Positions 32,295-42,987 of a stretch of 64,000 bases of DNA are shown here, piece after piece. The notes under the pieces were generated by a model that was not told the DNA's origin, did not search any database, and saw only the letters and a program-made list of their open reading frames with translations. The stretch spans positions 5,890,001 through 5,954,000 of the forward strand of contig JAWZSP010000001.1 of the NCBI GenBank assembly GCA_034401135.1, in the 5' to 3' direction. Each line of letters begins with the position of its first letter. Within the stretch, counting starts at the first letter, position 1. A program made the position numbers and the translations under genes. Source of the DNA: Volutella citrinella. Lineage: Eukaryota > Ascomycota > Sordariomycetes > Hypocreales > Nectriaceae.

Positions 32295-33276
32295 ATGTCT
32301 TCAAACGCGTATTTCAAGAAGTACGACGAGTTCAAGTCCTTCGAGGACCCCAATGCTGAGTTTCCTCGCCTCCCTGCGGACTTCCACCCGCACAATTTGG
32401 CCGTGCGCCGAGCCTATACGAGGGCAGTGTTCATGTATCACATGGGCCCCGATGAGAAGAGCTCCGTCGATGATTTAATTGAGGGCCTTCGCCATGATGC
32501 GGTGACTCCGCTGTGCAAGTACTTGGCCAGCAAGAGACTCAAGCAAGTCTCGATCCCCAAGTTCGAGTTCTTCACCGACTTCAAAGTCTGGCAAGGGTTG
32601 TGTATGTCACACCCTTACTTGGACTTGCTTCAACTAACTTTCTACAGTCCCAAAGTACAAGAAAGCGGGCTTCGATGTGCCCAGTTACCCGTGGTTGGGA
32701 CAGAGTCCTCCCTCTGACATCGAAAAGGATACTGAATACTCCTTCTATACCAAGTGGTACGAAGAGTACCGCGCAGAGAGGGACAACAGAAAGGCCAGCG
32801 AGGCTCATGAAAACGCCCAATTGGCCAGCTCCGACGTGGAAACTGGCCTGGCTGAGCCCACATCGGATGTCGGGGCCAACACTGGACCTCAGATGCCGCT
32901 CGCCGAAGTCGAACGCAGTGCCGATCTGCGAATCAAGGGACTGGAAGCACAAATCCAAGAGCTCAAGGCCACTAGCAGCATGCGGATCCAAGAGCTGGAA
33001 GCCCAGCTCCGACAGTCCAATGTGCAGGTCCAACAGCTGGCGACTTGCAACGAGGACTTGCGAGCCAGGAGCGCACGAGAGCAGCATGCGTTGGATAGGC
33101 GTGAACCGGGCGCCGGTTACTCGATGCGTAAAGTTCACGATGCGCTGAAACAAAGTCAGGAGGCGCTGCAAAAACGGGACGAGGCCGTGAAGCGAGCGGC
33201 CAGCGCGGCATTCACACAGGAACTTGGTTCAGATGTGCCAGCTCATGGCAACGCAGACCTGGCGATGCACTTCTAG
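32295..33276 (+). CDS. Hypothetical coiled-coil protein, 311 aa
   Basis: Exons are 32295-32601 and 32648-33276. The 46-nt intron has donor GTATGT, branch caactaac and acceptor ctacag, and the join gives VWQGLFPKYKKAGF. Residues 1-150 look like an unrecognised folded domain rich in aromatic residues (EFPRLPADFHPHNLAVRRAY; TEYSFYTKWYEEYRAERDN). Residues ~195-290 form a long coiled coil (LEAQIQELKATSSMRIQELE; ALKQSQEALQKRDEAVKRAA). There is no signal peptide or TM. It is divergent from the coiled-coil gene at 30199-32066, so the two could be co-expressed and might form a complex; that is inference. Confidence 0.65.
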
Positions 33277-33897
33277 AGGCTTGCGAATCTCCGGCCATAA
33301 CCGTCACGAAGTCCCAGGGGGCATCTCTCTCCGCGAAATGGCCTCCTAGTTGTGGACTTACATGATGTCTGGAACATTGGCCAATGGATCGAGGAGGGGC
33401 GGTTGTGGACCAAGGTCTGCATACAGGATGGGGTCAGTGTGGATAACCGAGAGCGCGCAGTGATGGCTTGTTCGAGCTTCGTGGGAGAGTTCAGGGACGG
33501 CCTTTGACTATCAACGTCCTGTTTAGCTAATGTACAAATCGATTAGGCTAACCCAGCTTCATCAGTCCAATTACTACCCGTCCAACCCAAGACTGACATG
33601 TCGCGTGCCCACCCCGCGATGTCGGAATGACGATGTAGCTGATTGGCCGCCCGCGATAGTTTGAACGGCGCCATCGGTGAGCCTCAAACCGGCAAGCTAG
33701 TGACGTTGCATTACTTTGAGGAGTCATTTGTTCATTGGTATAACCGGCCGTGGATCGGCCTTGCATCAATTACTTAACCAGCTCGTGAGTAACCCAGCCT
33801 CGACCCATCGTCAAGGCATTCTGATTCCACCGGCCACCTCATCAGCCTATCCATCTACTTGACCAGCCGCGAGCCGTGACTCTCATCACAGCCCATC
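33277..33897. other. Intergenic region upstream of MFS transporter
   Basis: 620 bp between tandem genes. No gene or repeat was recognised. Confidence 0.45.
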
Positions 33898-35273
33898 ATG
33901 GCGGACCACACATACGAACTAGAGAGCACCACCGAAAGGTCCTCAGTCGACCCGCAGCCCGAAAGCGCACTCCCGCCCGCCGATCGAGGCCGCGGAGCTT
34001 ACACGGCCCTGGCTTGCTGCACAATTGCGCAGGCGCCCATCTGGGGTATTTGACTCGCACCACGCTACATCCCTGACTAACACGACAAGGCTACTCGGTG
34101 TCCTTTGGCATCTTCCAGGAGTACTACTCCAGGAGCCTGGCCGCCTCGCCGAGCGCAATCGCGTCCATTGGGGCCTCCCAGACGGGCGTCATGTACCTGA
34201 TGATGCCCGTGGCCTTTTTGGCTCTTAGACGGTACCCACGCATGCGCCGCTGGTGCGGTCCGTTGGGTCTCGTCGTCACCGCCGCGAGCCTCACGGCGTC
34301 GGCCTTTGTCGGGGACGTTGCGGGCCTCATCGCCACCCAGGGCGTGTTGTATGCGCTCGGTTGTGGGCTCGTCTTTAGCCCAATCTCGCTGTACATGGAC
34401 GAGTGGTTCGTTGAGCGGAAGGGCTTCGCGTACGGCGTCATGTGGGCGGGCAAGTCGGCCGTGGGCGTGGCGATGCCGTTCCTGTTCAGCCTGCTGCTGC
34501 AGAGATTCGGGCCGCGCGCGACACTTCTCTCGTGGGCTGCGGCGTCAGTGCTGCTGACGCTGCCGACGCTTTTCTTGCTGAAACCCCGGGTCGAGATTGA
34601 CGAGCCTCGGCCGAAGCCCGTCAGCTTCTCGTTCCTCCGCAGCACCTCATTCTGGATGCTGCAGGTTGGCATCGTTGCCCAGTCGCTCGGGTACCTCATG
34701 CCCAGCACGTACTTGGCCAGCTACGCAAACGCCATCGGCCTATCGTCCATCACGGGCCCGATTCTGCTGGCCCTATTCTCCCTGGCTTCTGTCCCCGGCT
34801 CGCTCATCCACGGCATTCTGGGAGACAAGGTGTCGGCATCCAAAGTCGTCCTGGTGTCGTCGCTGGGGAGCGCTCTGCCCGTCTTCTTGCTCTGGGGCCT
34901 CAGTCGCCACATCAGCACCATGGTGCTCTTCGTCATCTTCTACGGCTTCTTCGCGGGTGGCTTCAGCGCAACCTGGTCCGCCATGCTGCAGGACATGAGA
35001 GGAGACGGCGACTCCGTGGACACTGCCCTGGTGTTTGGGATGTTGCTCGGCGGCCGCGGCATCGGCTTCGTCGTTGCCGGGCCGGTCAGTGGCGCGCTCT
35101 TGTCTGCGTCCGCCGTGTCGGGCGAGGCTCTAGGCTATGCCACGCAATACGGTCCGATGATTCTTTGCACAGGGGTCACAGCCATCCTGGGTGCATGGGC
35201 ACCTCTGTGGAAAGGCGTTGGGGCTTTGGGGCCGAGAATGCGTGCAATCTGCCGCACTCGACGGCTTGAGTAG
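33898..35273 (+). CDS. MFS transporter, monocarboxylate-transporter-like
   Basis: 443-aa 12-TM major facilitator of the fungal monocarboxylate-porter group. Exons are 33898-34045 and 34090-35273; the 44-nt intron (donor GTATTT) falls in TM1 and the join gives the typical IWGYSVSFGIFQEYY motif. Other hallmarks are IGASQTGVMYLMMPV, ALGCGLVFSPISLYMDEWFVE (in parts), the ERKGFAYGVMWAGKSAVGVA segment and RGDGDSVDTALVFGMLLGGRG in the second half. The N-terminal ~35 residues are hydrophilic. It probably resides in the plasma membrane and carries carboxylates or small organic molecules; the substrate is unknown. Its 3' end converges with the methyltransferase gene. Confidence 0.93.
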
Positions 35274-35419
35274 TGTGTTAGATGGCTTGTCTCGAGATAA
35301 TCCAAGCCTGATCTCATGTCAGGGTCTCTCAATTACTTGACCATATCCAGACTTAATCACATGTCGGTCTCTGGATAATCAGTTCGCCATTCATTATGCC
35401 TAAGCTCGAGTCCTCAATG

Positions 35420-36246
35420 TCACGCACGCCACTCCAGCCAGGCGTCGGCCATGGCATCCAGCTGCTCGGCCGTCGCAATGCCCAGCTCGATGGCCTTGTA
35501 GCGCGCCTGTCCCTGGCGCATGCGCTCTGCCATACTCGTAGCTGCGCCATTAGCCTTAGAAAAGGTAACGCGCCAAATGACTTACCCCAGGCAGACTTAT
35601 CGCTTGGCTCGCTGTAGCACCAGGTACCAAAGGAGAGACTGGCGTCCTTGCGGGCGATGCCAGCCTCCAATGCCCACGACAGCAGCTTGCGGCCGCCCTT
35701 GTCCTGCCCGCCGTTGGCCACGATCGTCTTGATCTGCACCTCGTGGAAGTGCAGCAGCGGCGGCAGCTCGGGCCAGATGGACCACATGTGCATGTCGCTC
35801 TCGCGCAGGGCCACGATGCCGCCGGGCTTGGTGACGCGACACATCTCGCGGATGGCGTCGACGGGGGCGTCGAGGTGACACAGCACCTGGTGGGCGTGGG
35901 TTATGTCAAAGGCGGCATCGGCAAATGGCAGTTTATATACGCTGGCGGGCAGGAACTCAATGTTCTCGATGCCCTGGGCGGCGGCGTACTGAGCGGCGCG
36001 GTCCAGGATCTCGGCCGAGATGTCGGTGGCGGTCAGCCGGCCGTGTGGCATGTGGCCCGCCAGCGACGCCGAGATGGTGCCAGAACCCGCGCCGACATCG
36101 AGGAGCCGGAGGCGCGGGTTCTGCTTGGCCATGGCCTGCAACCGGGGCAGCAGATGGGCGGCGCTGTTCTCAGCGTTGCGCCACTCGTGGTGCTTAACCT
36201 GCGAGGCGGCGTATCCCGGTGCATATGGGTTGTGGTTGTGGTCCAT
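35420..36246 (-). CDS. Class I SAM-dependent methyltransferase with C-terminal frameshift
   Basis: Methyltransferase of the UbiE/Methyltransf_11 type. Exons are 36246-35586 and 35541-35420 (260 aa as read), with donor GTAAGT and a join giving SAWATSMAERMRQG. The SAM-binding motif I is LLDVGAGSGTISASLA (about residues 38-53), followed by TATDISAEIL (motif II) and FDITHAHQVLCHLDAP/PGGIVALRE (motifs III-IV). The frame stops at TGA 35422-35420 just after a conserved DAWLEW. The family-like tail (VRDIEDSSLGIMNGELIIQ) continues in another frame to 35353, one base out of register at 35428. So either the gene has lost its last ~25 residues by a 1-nt insertion or the assembly has an error. The catalytic core is intact, and the substrate is unknown. 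Confidence 0.85.
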
Positions 36247-38267
36247 GTCTCGGTTAATTGTTCTATAGCTCGCAGTCTGTTGGTAACCGATGCAAGATCC
36301 AGTGGTTTGATGCAAATGGCCAGAATGGTTGGGCGTGTCGGATGATTCGGCATTCGTCCGTAGACATCATGTCCGCTCCGACCTGTAACCGCCTAGCGCA
36401 ATATTGATGCAACTTGCCATGTGCCCAACCCCAGAAATGGACCAATGTTGGTCTCAGACAGACCGCGGCATGGGCAGTCGAGCTGCAGCACTGTTGACGG
36501 GCCGCAAACCCCCCACTGGCGACAGCGCAATTAGATCGTCCATGCTGAGATTTTTGCGGAGTGTCGCATTGCGCCCGCAGAGATCGGATCCGAGGCTCGC
36601 CTCCACAACCTTGTTTCTTTCTTTTACGTACGCATTATGTACGCTCTTCAGCTGCTGCGGCATTGCACGCCCATCCAGCCTCGGGACGTCGCTGTGGGTT
36701 GCCCCATCCTCCATGCGGGGAGACGGCGTGCGGAGGCGAGAGGCAAGCTGTGCGGAGAAGGGCCGGGATCTCGACCATGGCACCACGCAGCGTGTGGTTG
36801 CATTTCGTGGAGAGGGAGCTTTCCCCCGCGGCCAGCGGAATGCGCGCCGCTCGATCGCAAGCTGGGCGGTCAGAGGCCAGTCGGCGTGTCTGAATACGGC
36901 ATGGATAATTAAAGAATGGACGGCGAGTGTGCTGATCTGGCCATCCATCCCTCCATTCGTCCGGCCAGGGCTCGGGAGCCCTGTGCAAGCTTCATGGGAT
37001 GGTCCGAACTCGAGAAGCCGTGATACAGTCGGTGTCTGTACGCCGTTGGCCGTACGACTTTCCTTTTCCGCGCGCCAAGCCTGTTCCAGATTCAATGTGG
37101 CCGCCCACTGCTCTGGTCGTAGTTGTACTCCTCTGGCCAGACTCTGTACGACTTAATCGTGTGCAAGGATATGCTGGGAATGCCGGTGCCCTGTCTCATT
37201 AGAGTCAGCAGCCGGGAATCCAGCCCGTCGGCTGATGATTTAGGACAGGCATTGGAGACTATTGGCACTTTTCTCCCGTTAGTCGAGACTGCCCACCGAA
37301 TGGCCGTGCCATCAACCGCCCCGCCACCTCCGTCACCACGCAAACTTGCCTTGCAGTGGCGTCGACATAAGTTCCGGATTTAGCTCGAAGGGTAAACCCG
37401 AAAGGTTAGGTCCAATCGCGGTGGGTGGGTGTGCCTGGCGCCGCCAAGCAAAGTGGAAGCTGTGGAGGCTTGCGAATTTTCCAAGAGCCTCAACCAACCA
37501 CGCGACGCCGGTTTGGCTGGTGCTCGGCCTAATCCAGGATTTTGTGTTGCTTCATAACGGGCCTCCACATGATTGTCTTGCCGCTGCTGTCATGGCCCGA
37601 CATCGCTGGGGTCGGGTCCCCTGATGATAATTTAAAGAGAGAAAAAACAACAAAGAGCAACATGCTCCAGCATTAATGCTCCACCTGGTGCAGAACGGAT
37701 CCGAGGCCCCCCCTTGACTATCCGGTCCCGACAAGGTTTTCGCCTCCGATCTTCACGGCTTCTGCCTCTTTGATAGGCTCTCGACGCCTCTGCCGGATCC
37801 ATCACTTGCCTCTCACTGGCTGGGGGTCAAGCTTTCTCTGGCCATGTGCACATGCAGAGCTCCCCTCCAGCAGTTTCTGCGGGGTTGGCCTTGTTAACTA
37901 GCATCCCATCCTTGAGTCGGTGGGCCTCGCACGGCCAGACAAGTCCCCATGTTGCATTGCAGGCGAGGTACGACCGACGTCGGCGACAATCTTGTTCCAC
38001 TAGTCATGGGGAGATTTCAAACGGCTCCGCGCGTGGGCTGCGAGATGGATGCCGTTGTGAGGGATGTGACTCTGTCGCGAGTGTAACTCTTGGCTGTGGG
38101 TTTAAATGGCGGCGGCGTCGCTCCCCGTCCCCTTTGCCTCCGTCCCCCATCGCCTCTGCCCAATTTTGTGGTTTGCAATCTGCTCTGCGTAGCAACCCAG
38201 ATCTCGGCGACGACAGCAAAGACGCCAATTGCCCAGCTGCTCCCGTCGATCGAGGCGCATCTCAGTC
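36247..38267. other. Long divergent intergenic region (no supported gene)
   Basis: 2 kb between the methyltransferase and Dal5-like starts. A pair of long overlapping ORFs on opposite strands (36404-37156 and 36454-37095) has no domains and biased composition, and is judged spurious. The promoters of both flanking genes lie here. Confidence 0.5.
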
Positions 38268-39883
38268 ATGGAAGAAAAAAAGGTCACAGGCGCCTCGCAG
38301 GCCTCGCTCGACTTGCACGAACAGGACCCCGAGAAGCTTGGTCAGGACAACATCGTTGCCGAGGGCATCGAGGTCCAATGCCCACCGCACACCACGGAGC
38401 GCAAACTCATGACCAAGATTGACTTTCATGTCGTGCCCTTCCTGTGCATCATGTACCTCCTCGCCTTCCTAGGTTCGTGCCCTGCATTGGTCGTCAGCTG
38501 GTTGACCCTTCGCCTGACGTCTTGCTAACCGCCTAGACCGCGTCAACATTGCCAATGCCAAAATCTTTGGCCTCGCCGAGGAGCTCAAGCTCGATGGCAC
38601 CAAGTACAACAACGCCCTAGTCGTCTTCTTCGTGCCCTACATTCTGCTTGAGATCCCCTCCAACATCCTGCTCAAGAAGTTCCGACCCCACGTCTGGCTC
38701 AGCATCAACATGTTCGCCTTCGGCCTCGTCACGCTGCTGCAGGGCCTCGTCAAGAACTACAGCAGCCTGATCGCCACGCGCTTCTTCCTCGGCGTCTTTG
38801 AGACTGGCATGTTCCCAGGAGGTAAGTCTAAGTCTGCGACCCGACCCGAATCGTCCGGGCAAAGCTGACCATGCAGCCTTTTATCTCATCGGCATGTGGT
38901 ACAAGCGGAGCGAGGCTCAGCGACGCTACTCCTTCTTCTTCAACAGCACCACCCTCGCCGGCGCGTTTGGTGGCCTGCTCGCCGCTGCCATTGGCAAGAT
39001 GCACGGCATGCGCGGCTACATGGGCTGGCGCTGGATCTTCATCATCGAGGGTGGCCTGACCTGCCTCGTCAGCTTCTTCTTCTACTTCTGGCTCCCCGAC
39101 TTCCCCGAGGACGTCAAGTGGCTCACCACGGCCGAGCGCGAGTACGTCTCGGCCCGCTTGCAGGCCGACCAGGGCAAGGCCGCCGCGGACCGTCCCATCA
39201 CCTTCAAGGACGTCATCAGCTTCTTCAAGGACTACAAGGTCATCCTCGGCGGCTTCATGTACTTTGGCCTCATCGTCCCCGCGTACGGCTACGCCTACTT
39301 CGCGCCCACCATTGTCCAGACATTCAAATACAATGCCATCCAGACCCAGCTGCACAGCGTCCCACCCTGGGCCGTCTCCTTCGTCTTCTCAATGTGCGTT
39401 GCCGTCTTCTCCGACAAGATGCGTCACCGCTTCGCCTTTTGCATCGTCGCCATCCTCATCGCCATTGCCGGCTTCGCCATCCTTCTCGCCGAGAAGCACA
39501 ACAACAAGGTCAAATACGCCGGCCTTTTCCTCGTCGCCACCGGTGCGTACACAGCGATGCCCATCATCGTCTGCTGGTTCAACATGAATCTCGGAGGCCA
39601 CCACCGCCGGTCCGTCGGCAGCGCATGGCAGGTCAGCTTCGGAAACATCGGCGGCATCATTGCCGTGTTCGCCTTCCTGCAGAAAGACTCGCCCAGGTTC
39701 CTTCCCGGCTACTCCATCTGCATCGCCTTTACCATTGTGTCCATCATCGCCAGCATCTTGTACGGATACGCCTGCTGGTCCGCCAACAAGCAGCGGGACG
39801 CGAATACGTCGCAGGTGAATCTGACGGAAGAGGAGGAGGCCGAGCTGGGAGATCTCTCCCCCAAGTACAGATATCTTCTGTAG
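38268..39883 (+). CDS. MFS transporter, allantoate permease (Dal5) family
   Basis: 498-aa anion:cation symporter-type MFS protein. Exons are 38268-38472, 38537-38821 and 38877-39883, with phase-1 introns in TM1 (FLDRVNIANAK) and after FETGMFPG, the positions usual for the family. Hallmarks are DRVNIANAK, VPYILLEIPSNILLKKFRPH (in parts), RFFLGVFETGMFPGAFYLI, MWYKRSEAQRRYSFFF, GWRWIFIIEG and WLPDFPEDVKWLTTAERE. The C-terminal half contains the conserved NLGGHHRRSVGSAWQVSFGN (in parts). About 12 TMs are expected. Likely substrates are allantoate, nicotinate-like or other carboxylates at the plasma membrane; this cannot be decided from sequence. A long ORF in another frame across exon 3 is a codon-bias shadow. 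Confidence 0.95.
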
Positions 39884-40240
39884 ACATGTATCGTACATCG
39901 TGCTAATAAACTTTTGACCCCGCAGTTTGGACTCGCTCGGTGAATTGAGTGCTTGTGTTGTGTTGACCTGCTGCATTGCGACTGAGTATCATTGGGTACA
40001 AGAGCGCAACTAGACAAGGGCTTGAAGACGGCCCGACAGACAAGTCACCGACGCTAGCGTCGGCCATGACGGAAGTTGACCCTATGTCCGGTTCCATGAC
40101 ATCCCCAGATAGGGTCTTATGCCGTCAAGTCGGTCAAATAGTCTCTTGTTGTCTCCATCGGGCCTATGCATTCCACAACTCAACCTCTATGCTCCCGCCA
40201 GCAGTTGTCGGTCATTGGCCAGCGCCTCGGCGCCGAAGAG

Positions 40241-40339
40241 GTGGAGGGTGTGCTGCGCTGCAGTTGGCCAACCGCTCGGATCTGCCCCGTGACTATATGT
40301 GACACGCCAGGCGACGCACACTTGGATGTGAGGCCGGGG
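40241..40339 (+). promoter_or_regulatory. Candidate CreA/CRE1 sites in amylase promoter
   Basis: Two matches to the carbon-catabolite-repressor consensus SYGGRG: gtggag at 40241-40246 and ccgggg at 40334-40339, about 200-295 nt upstream of the amylase ATG. CreA repression of amylases is established in related fungi. The motif is short, so chance matches are possible. Confidence 0.35.
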
Positions 40340-40461
40340 CAGCGCCGCGCTAATCCTTGCTTCCTCTTACGAGAGGAGCGAATGGGAGCTTCCACCCTGT
40401 AAAGGACCGAAATATACAGGACGCGCCAGGAAGCGCAGGATGGGGCGTGCCGTCGCTCAAG

Positions 40462-40467
40462 TATAAG
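40462..40467 (+). promoter_or_regulatory. TATA-like box of alpha-amylase gene
   Basis: The sequence agtataagg lies about 70 nt upstream of ATG 40536 and is followed by a pyrimidine-rich leader ending in an A run. Motif and spacing fit a core promoter. Confidence 0.5.
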
Positions 40468-40535
40468 GTGCGTGAGTTGCGAGTCTCTGGTTCGATCGGT
40501 GTCCTTTACTTCTCAATCACTCCTCTTCCCAAAAA

Positions 40536-42175
40536 ATGAAGTTGCTTTCGTCCACGCTGTTGGCAAGCGCAGTCTGCTCCGTCGTCGGCCTCGACGCTGC
40601 CGGCTGGGCAAGGCAGAGCGTCTACCAGGTGCTCACCGATAGGTTTGCCCGCGAGGATGGCTCGACAACAGCCGAGTGCGATGCTGCTGCCGCATCGTAC
40701 TGCGGTGGCTCGTTCCAGGGAATCATCAAGAAGCTTGATTACATCCAAGGAATGGGTTTCACGGCCATCTGGATCTCTCCCGTCGTGACCAACATCGAGG
40801 TTCCCAAGGGCCAGGGATGGGGGTATGGGCCGTCATCCAAGTTGTTTGGACTCATCTGACCACAAATAGACAAGCCTACCATGGCTACTGGGCCCAGAAC
40901 ATCCGGTCCATCAACAGCTACTTTGGAACGGCCGACGACCTCAAGGCCCTGTCCAGAGCTCTCCACGACCGAAGCATGGTAAGGATTTGCACTCTACCGC
41001 TCACGCACTCTACCTAACTTTGGTAGTATCTGATGGTCGACGTCGTAACCAACCACATGGGATACCTCGGCTGCGGAAACTGCGTCGACTACAGCATATA
41101 CGATGCCTTCAATGAGGTTTGTGGCAATCATGATATGTCGAACCTCGGTCTAACGTGTCGACAGAAATCCTATTTCCACGACTTTTGCCTGATTGATTAC
41201 AACAACGAGCTGTCTAGTCAACTCCAGACTTGCTGGGCGGGAGACAATGTAGTCAGCCTGCCAGACTTGCGCACTGATGACGACCGAGTCCGCTCCATCT
41301 GGTTTGACTGGATCAAGAAGCTCGTGTCTGACTACAGCATTGATGGTCTGCGAATCGACAGTGCCAAGCACATTGAAAAGTCGTTCCATGCCCCGTTCGA
41401 GAAGGCTGCTGGGGTCTTCACCATTGGGGAGGTCCTTCACGGCGACCCGTCCTTCACGTTGCCCTACCAGAAGGAAATGGGAGGTGTGCTCAACTACCCC
41501 ATGTACTTTTGGCTGAAGCGGGCCTTTGCTACGACTGATGGCGACTTTTCGGAGCTGGTAAATGGGATCGACAGGCTCAAGAGGGACGCCGTCAACACCA
41601 GCTACCTGGGCCCCTTCATGGAGAACCACGACCAGACCCGCTTCCCGTCAATCACCAGTGACAAGGCTCTCAACCGGAACGCCATAGCCTTCACCATTCT
41701 CCAGGACGGAATTCCATTCACCTTCCAAGGCCAAGAGCAGTTCTTCACGGGCACCGATCAGACCGGGCGCCGAGCCGTGTGGCTCTCAGGATACGACACC
41801 TCGTCAGAGTGGTACAGACTCCTAACCAAGCTTAACCAGATCCGCAGCCTCGCCATCTTCAAGGACGCTTCATACATCAGCTACCGGGCCTGGGTGCCAT
41901 TGAAGACGGCCAAGACTCTTGTTCTGCGAAAAGGCGGGAATGGGAACCAAATCATCTCTGTCCTGAGCAAGACGGGGTCCTCAGCCGCGGACCAGAAACT
42001 CGACCTGCAAAGCTCTGTGACGGGATTCCAGGCCAACCAGGAGGTATTGGAGGTCATCAGCTGCAAGACCTCCAGGACGGATGGCAGTGGGACGCTGAGT
42101 GTGACCATCACTGGCGGGAACCCGTTGATCTTTTACCCCAAGAGCCAAACCGCTGGCAGCCGCGTTTGCGCCTGA
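40536..42175 (+). CDS. Secreted alpha-amylase (GH13)
   Basis: Endo-acting starch hydrolase (alpha-1,4 bonds). Exons are 40536-40822, 40870-40978, 41027-41116 and 41165-42175, giving 498 aa, the usual length. A signal peptide is present ([19 protein letters not shown], about residues 3-21). Catalytic residues sit in standard motifs: nucleophile Asp227 in GLRIDSAKH, acid/base Glu251 in [10 protein letters not shown], and Asp318 in [18 protein letters not shown] supplies the Asn/His of region I. The third intron is 48 nt with no stop, so the frame also reads through it; splicing it out restores the family sequence [15 protein letters not shown]-terminal beta domain is present and there is no starch-binding module. 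Extracellular nutrient acquisition, probably glucose-repressed. Confidence 0.95.
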
Positions 42176-42987
42176 GCTGTATATTCGTCGGCCGATAGGC
42201 CTTCCAGTTATTTCTTTTCGTGGTACGCAACCGGGCTTTTACTCAAAGCCCCCTCCGATCAGGTGCACGGTGTCGGCAATTCGATCTCAATTATCGTTCG
42301 GATTGGTGTTCGAGGCCAGCGATTCAAGTGATGCATTTGTCCTTTGCTTGGCCCGCTATTCCTGAAACCTGTGCCGTGCTCGTGTTTGCTTGGGTCCGTC
42401 GTACTTGTAAGTCTTGTAAACTCATTCGCTTGGTCGACAAATCCAGAATTGAGGTCCAGTAGCAAAGTGGTCCAGCTTTGGCCCAGGCCCCCAAATGCTC
42501 TTGTCTGCTTCTTCAGTCTGTTGTATCCTTCCAAGCTCGCCTCTAATTTTCCTGCAATCTCATCCGCAAGACACTGGCCTACCATGACGTCGCTGATTGC
42601 TTAACGGGTAGCCCAAGCGCAGCAAGTGTCGCGGCTTCTCCACCGAAATCGTGAAAAACTCCAGGCTCCCCAAAAGCTGGGTCTTGCCCCGATGGCAGAG
42701 TGTTGAAATAGGCAGGGACAAAAACCACTCGTGGCATGTCCTTGGTTCCTGGTAGGCTAATTTGGCATGCCCTTATCGAATATCTGATCGGCGATTGCGT
42801 CTCGTGTTGAGAACCCACTGGCAGGGGAACTGATGTCCAGATGAGTTAAAACCAGTGACTGGCCGGGGGATCCTGGCTGTTTGGAGAGCCTTGAAACTCT
42901 GGTTTCATTGCTAAGAATCATCAGACGAACCAGATCAAGCGGTTTTTGTCGTCATTATTCCTGCTTCTTGGTTCTCGTCCTGGTCCC
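42176..42987. other. Intergenic region (no supported gene)
   Basis: 810 bp between the amylase and the broken CE5 gene. Short ORFs only, with no recognisable feature. Confidence 0.45.

Larger units (their letters stand above)
39884..40535. other. Intergenic region upstream of alpha-amylase
   Basis: 650 bp. It carries a TATA-like box and CreA-type motifs (listed separately). No gene was seen. Confidence 0.5.

Noticed and set aside
35397..35428. 31-nt intron in the methyltransferase C-terminus
   Set aside because: Too short for splicing here, and it would delete family-conserved residues. A one-base indel explains the frames better.
36404..37156. Pair of long overlapping ORFs on opposite strands between the methyltransferase and the MFS gene
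   Set aside because: Neither has a recognisable motif, start context or splice partner. Reciprocal openness reflects composition.
38896..39906. 336-aa plus-strand ORF in a second frame of the Dal5-like exon 3
   Set aside because: Arg/His-rich frame-shifted shadow of the transporter.
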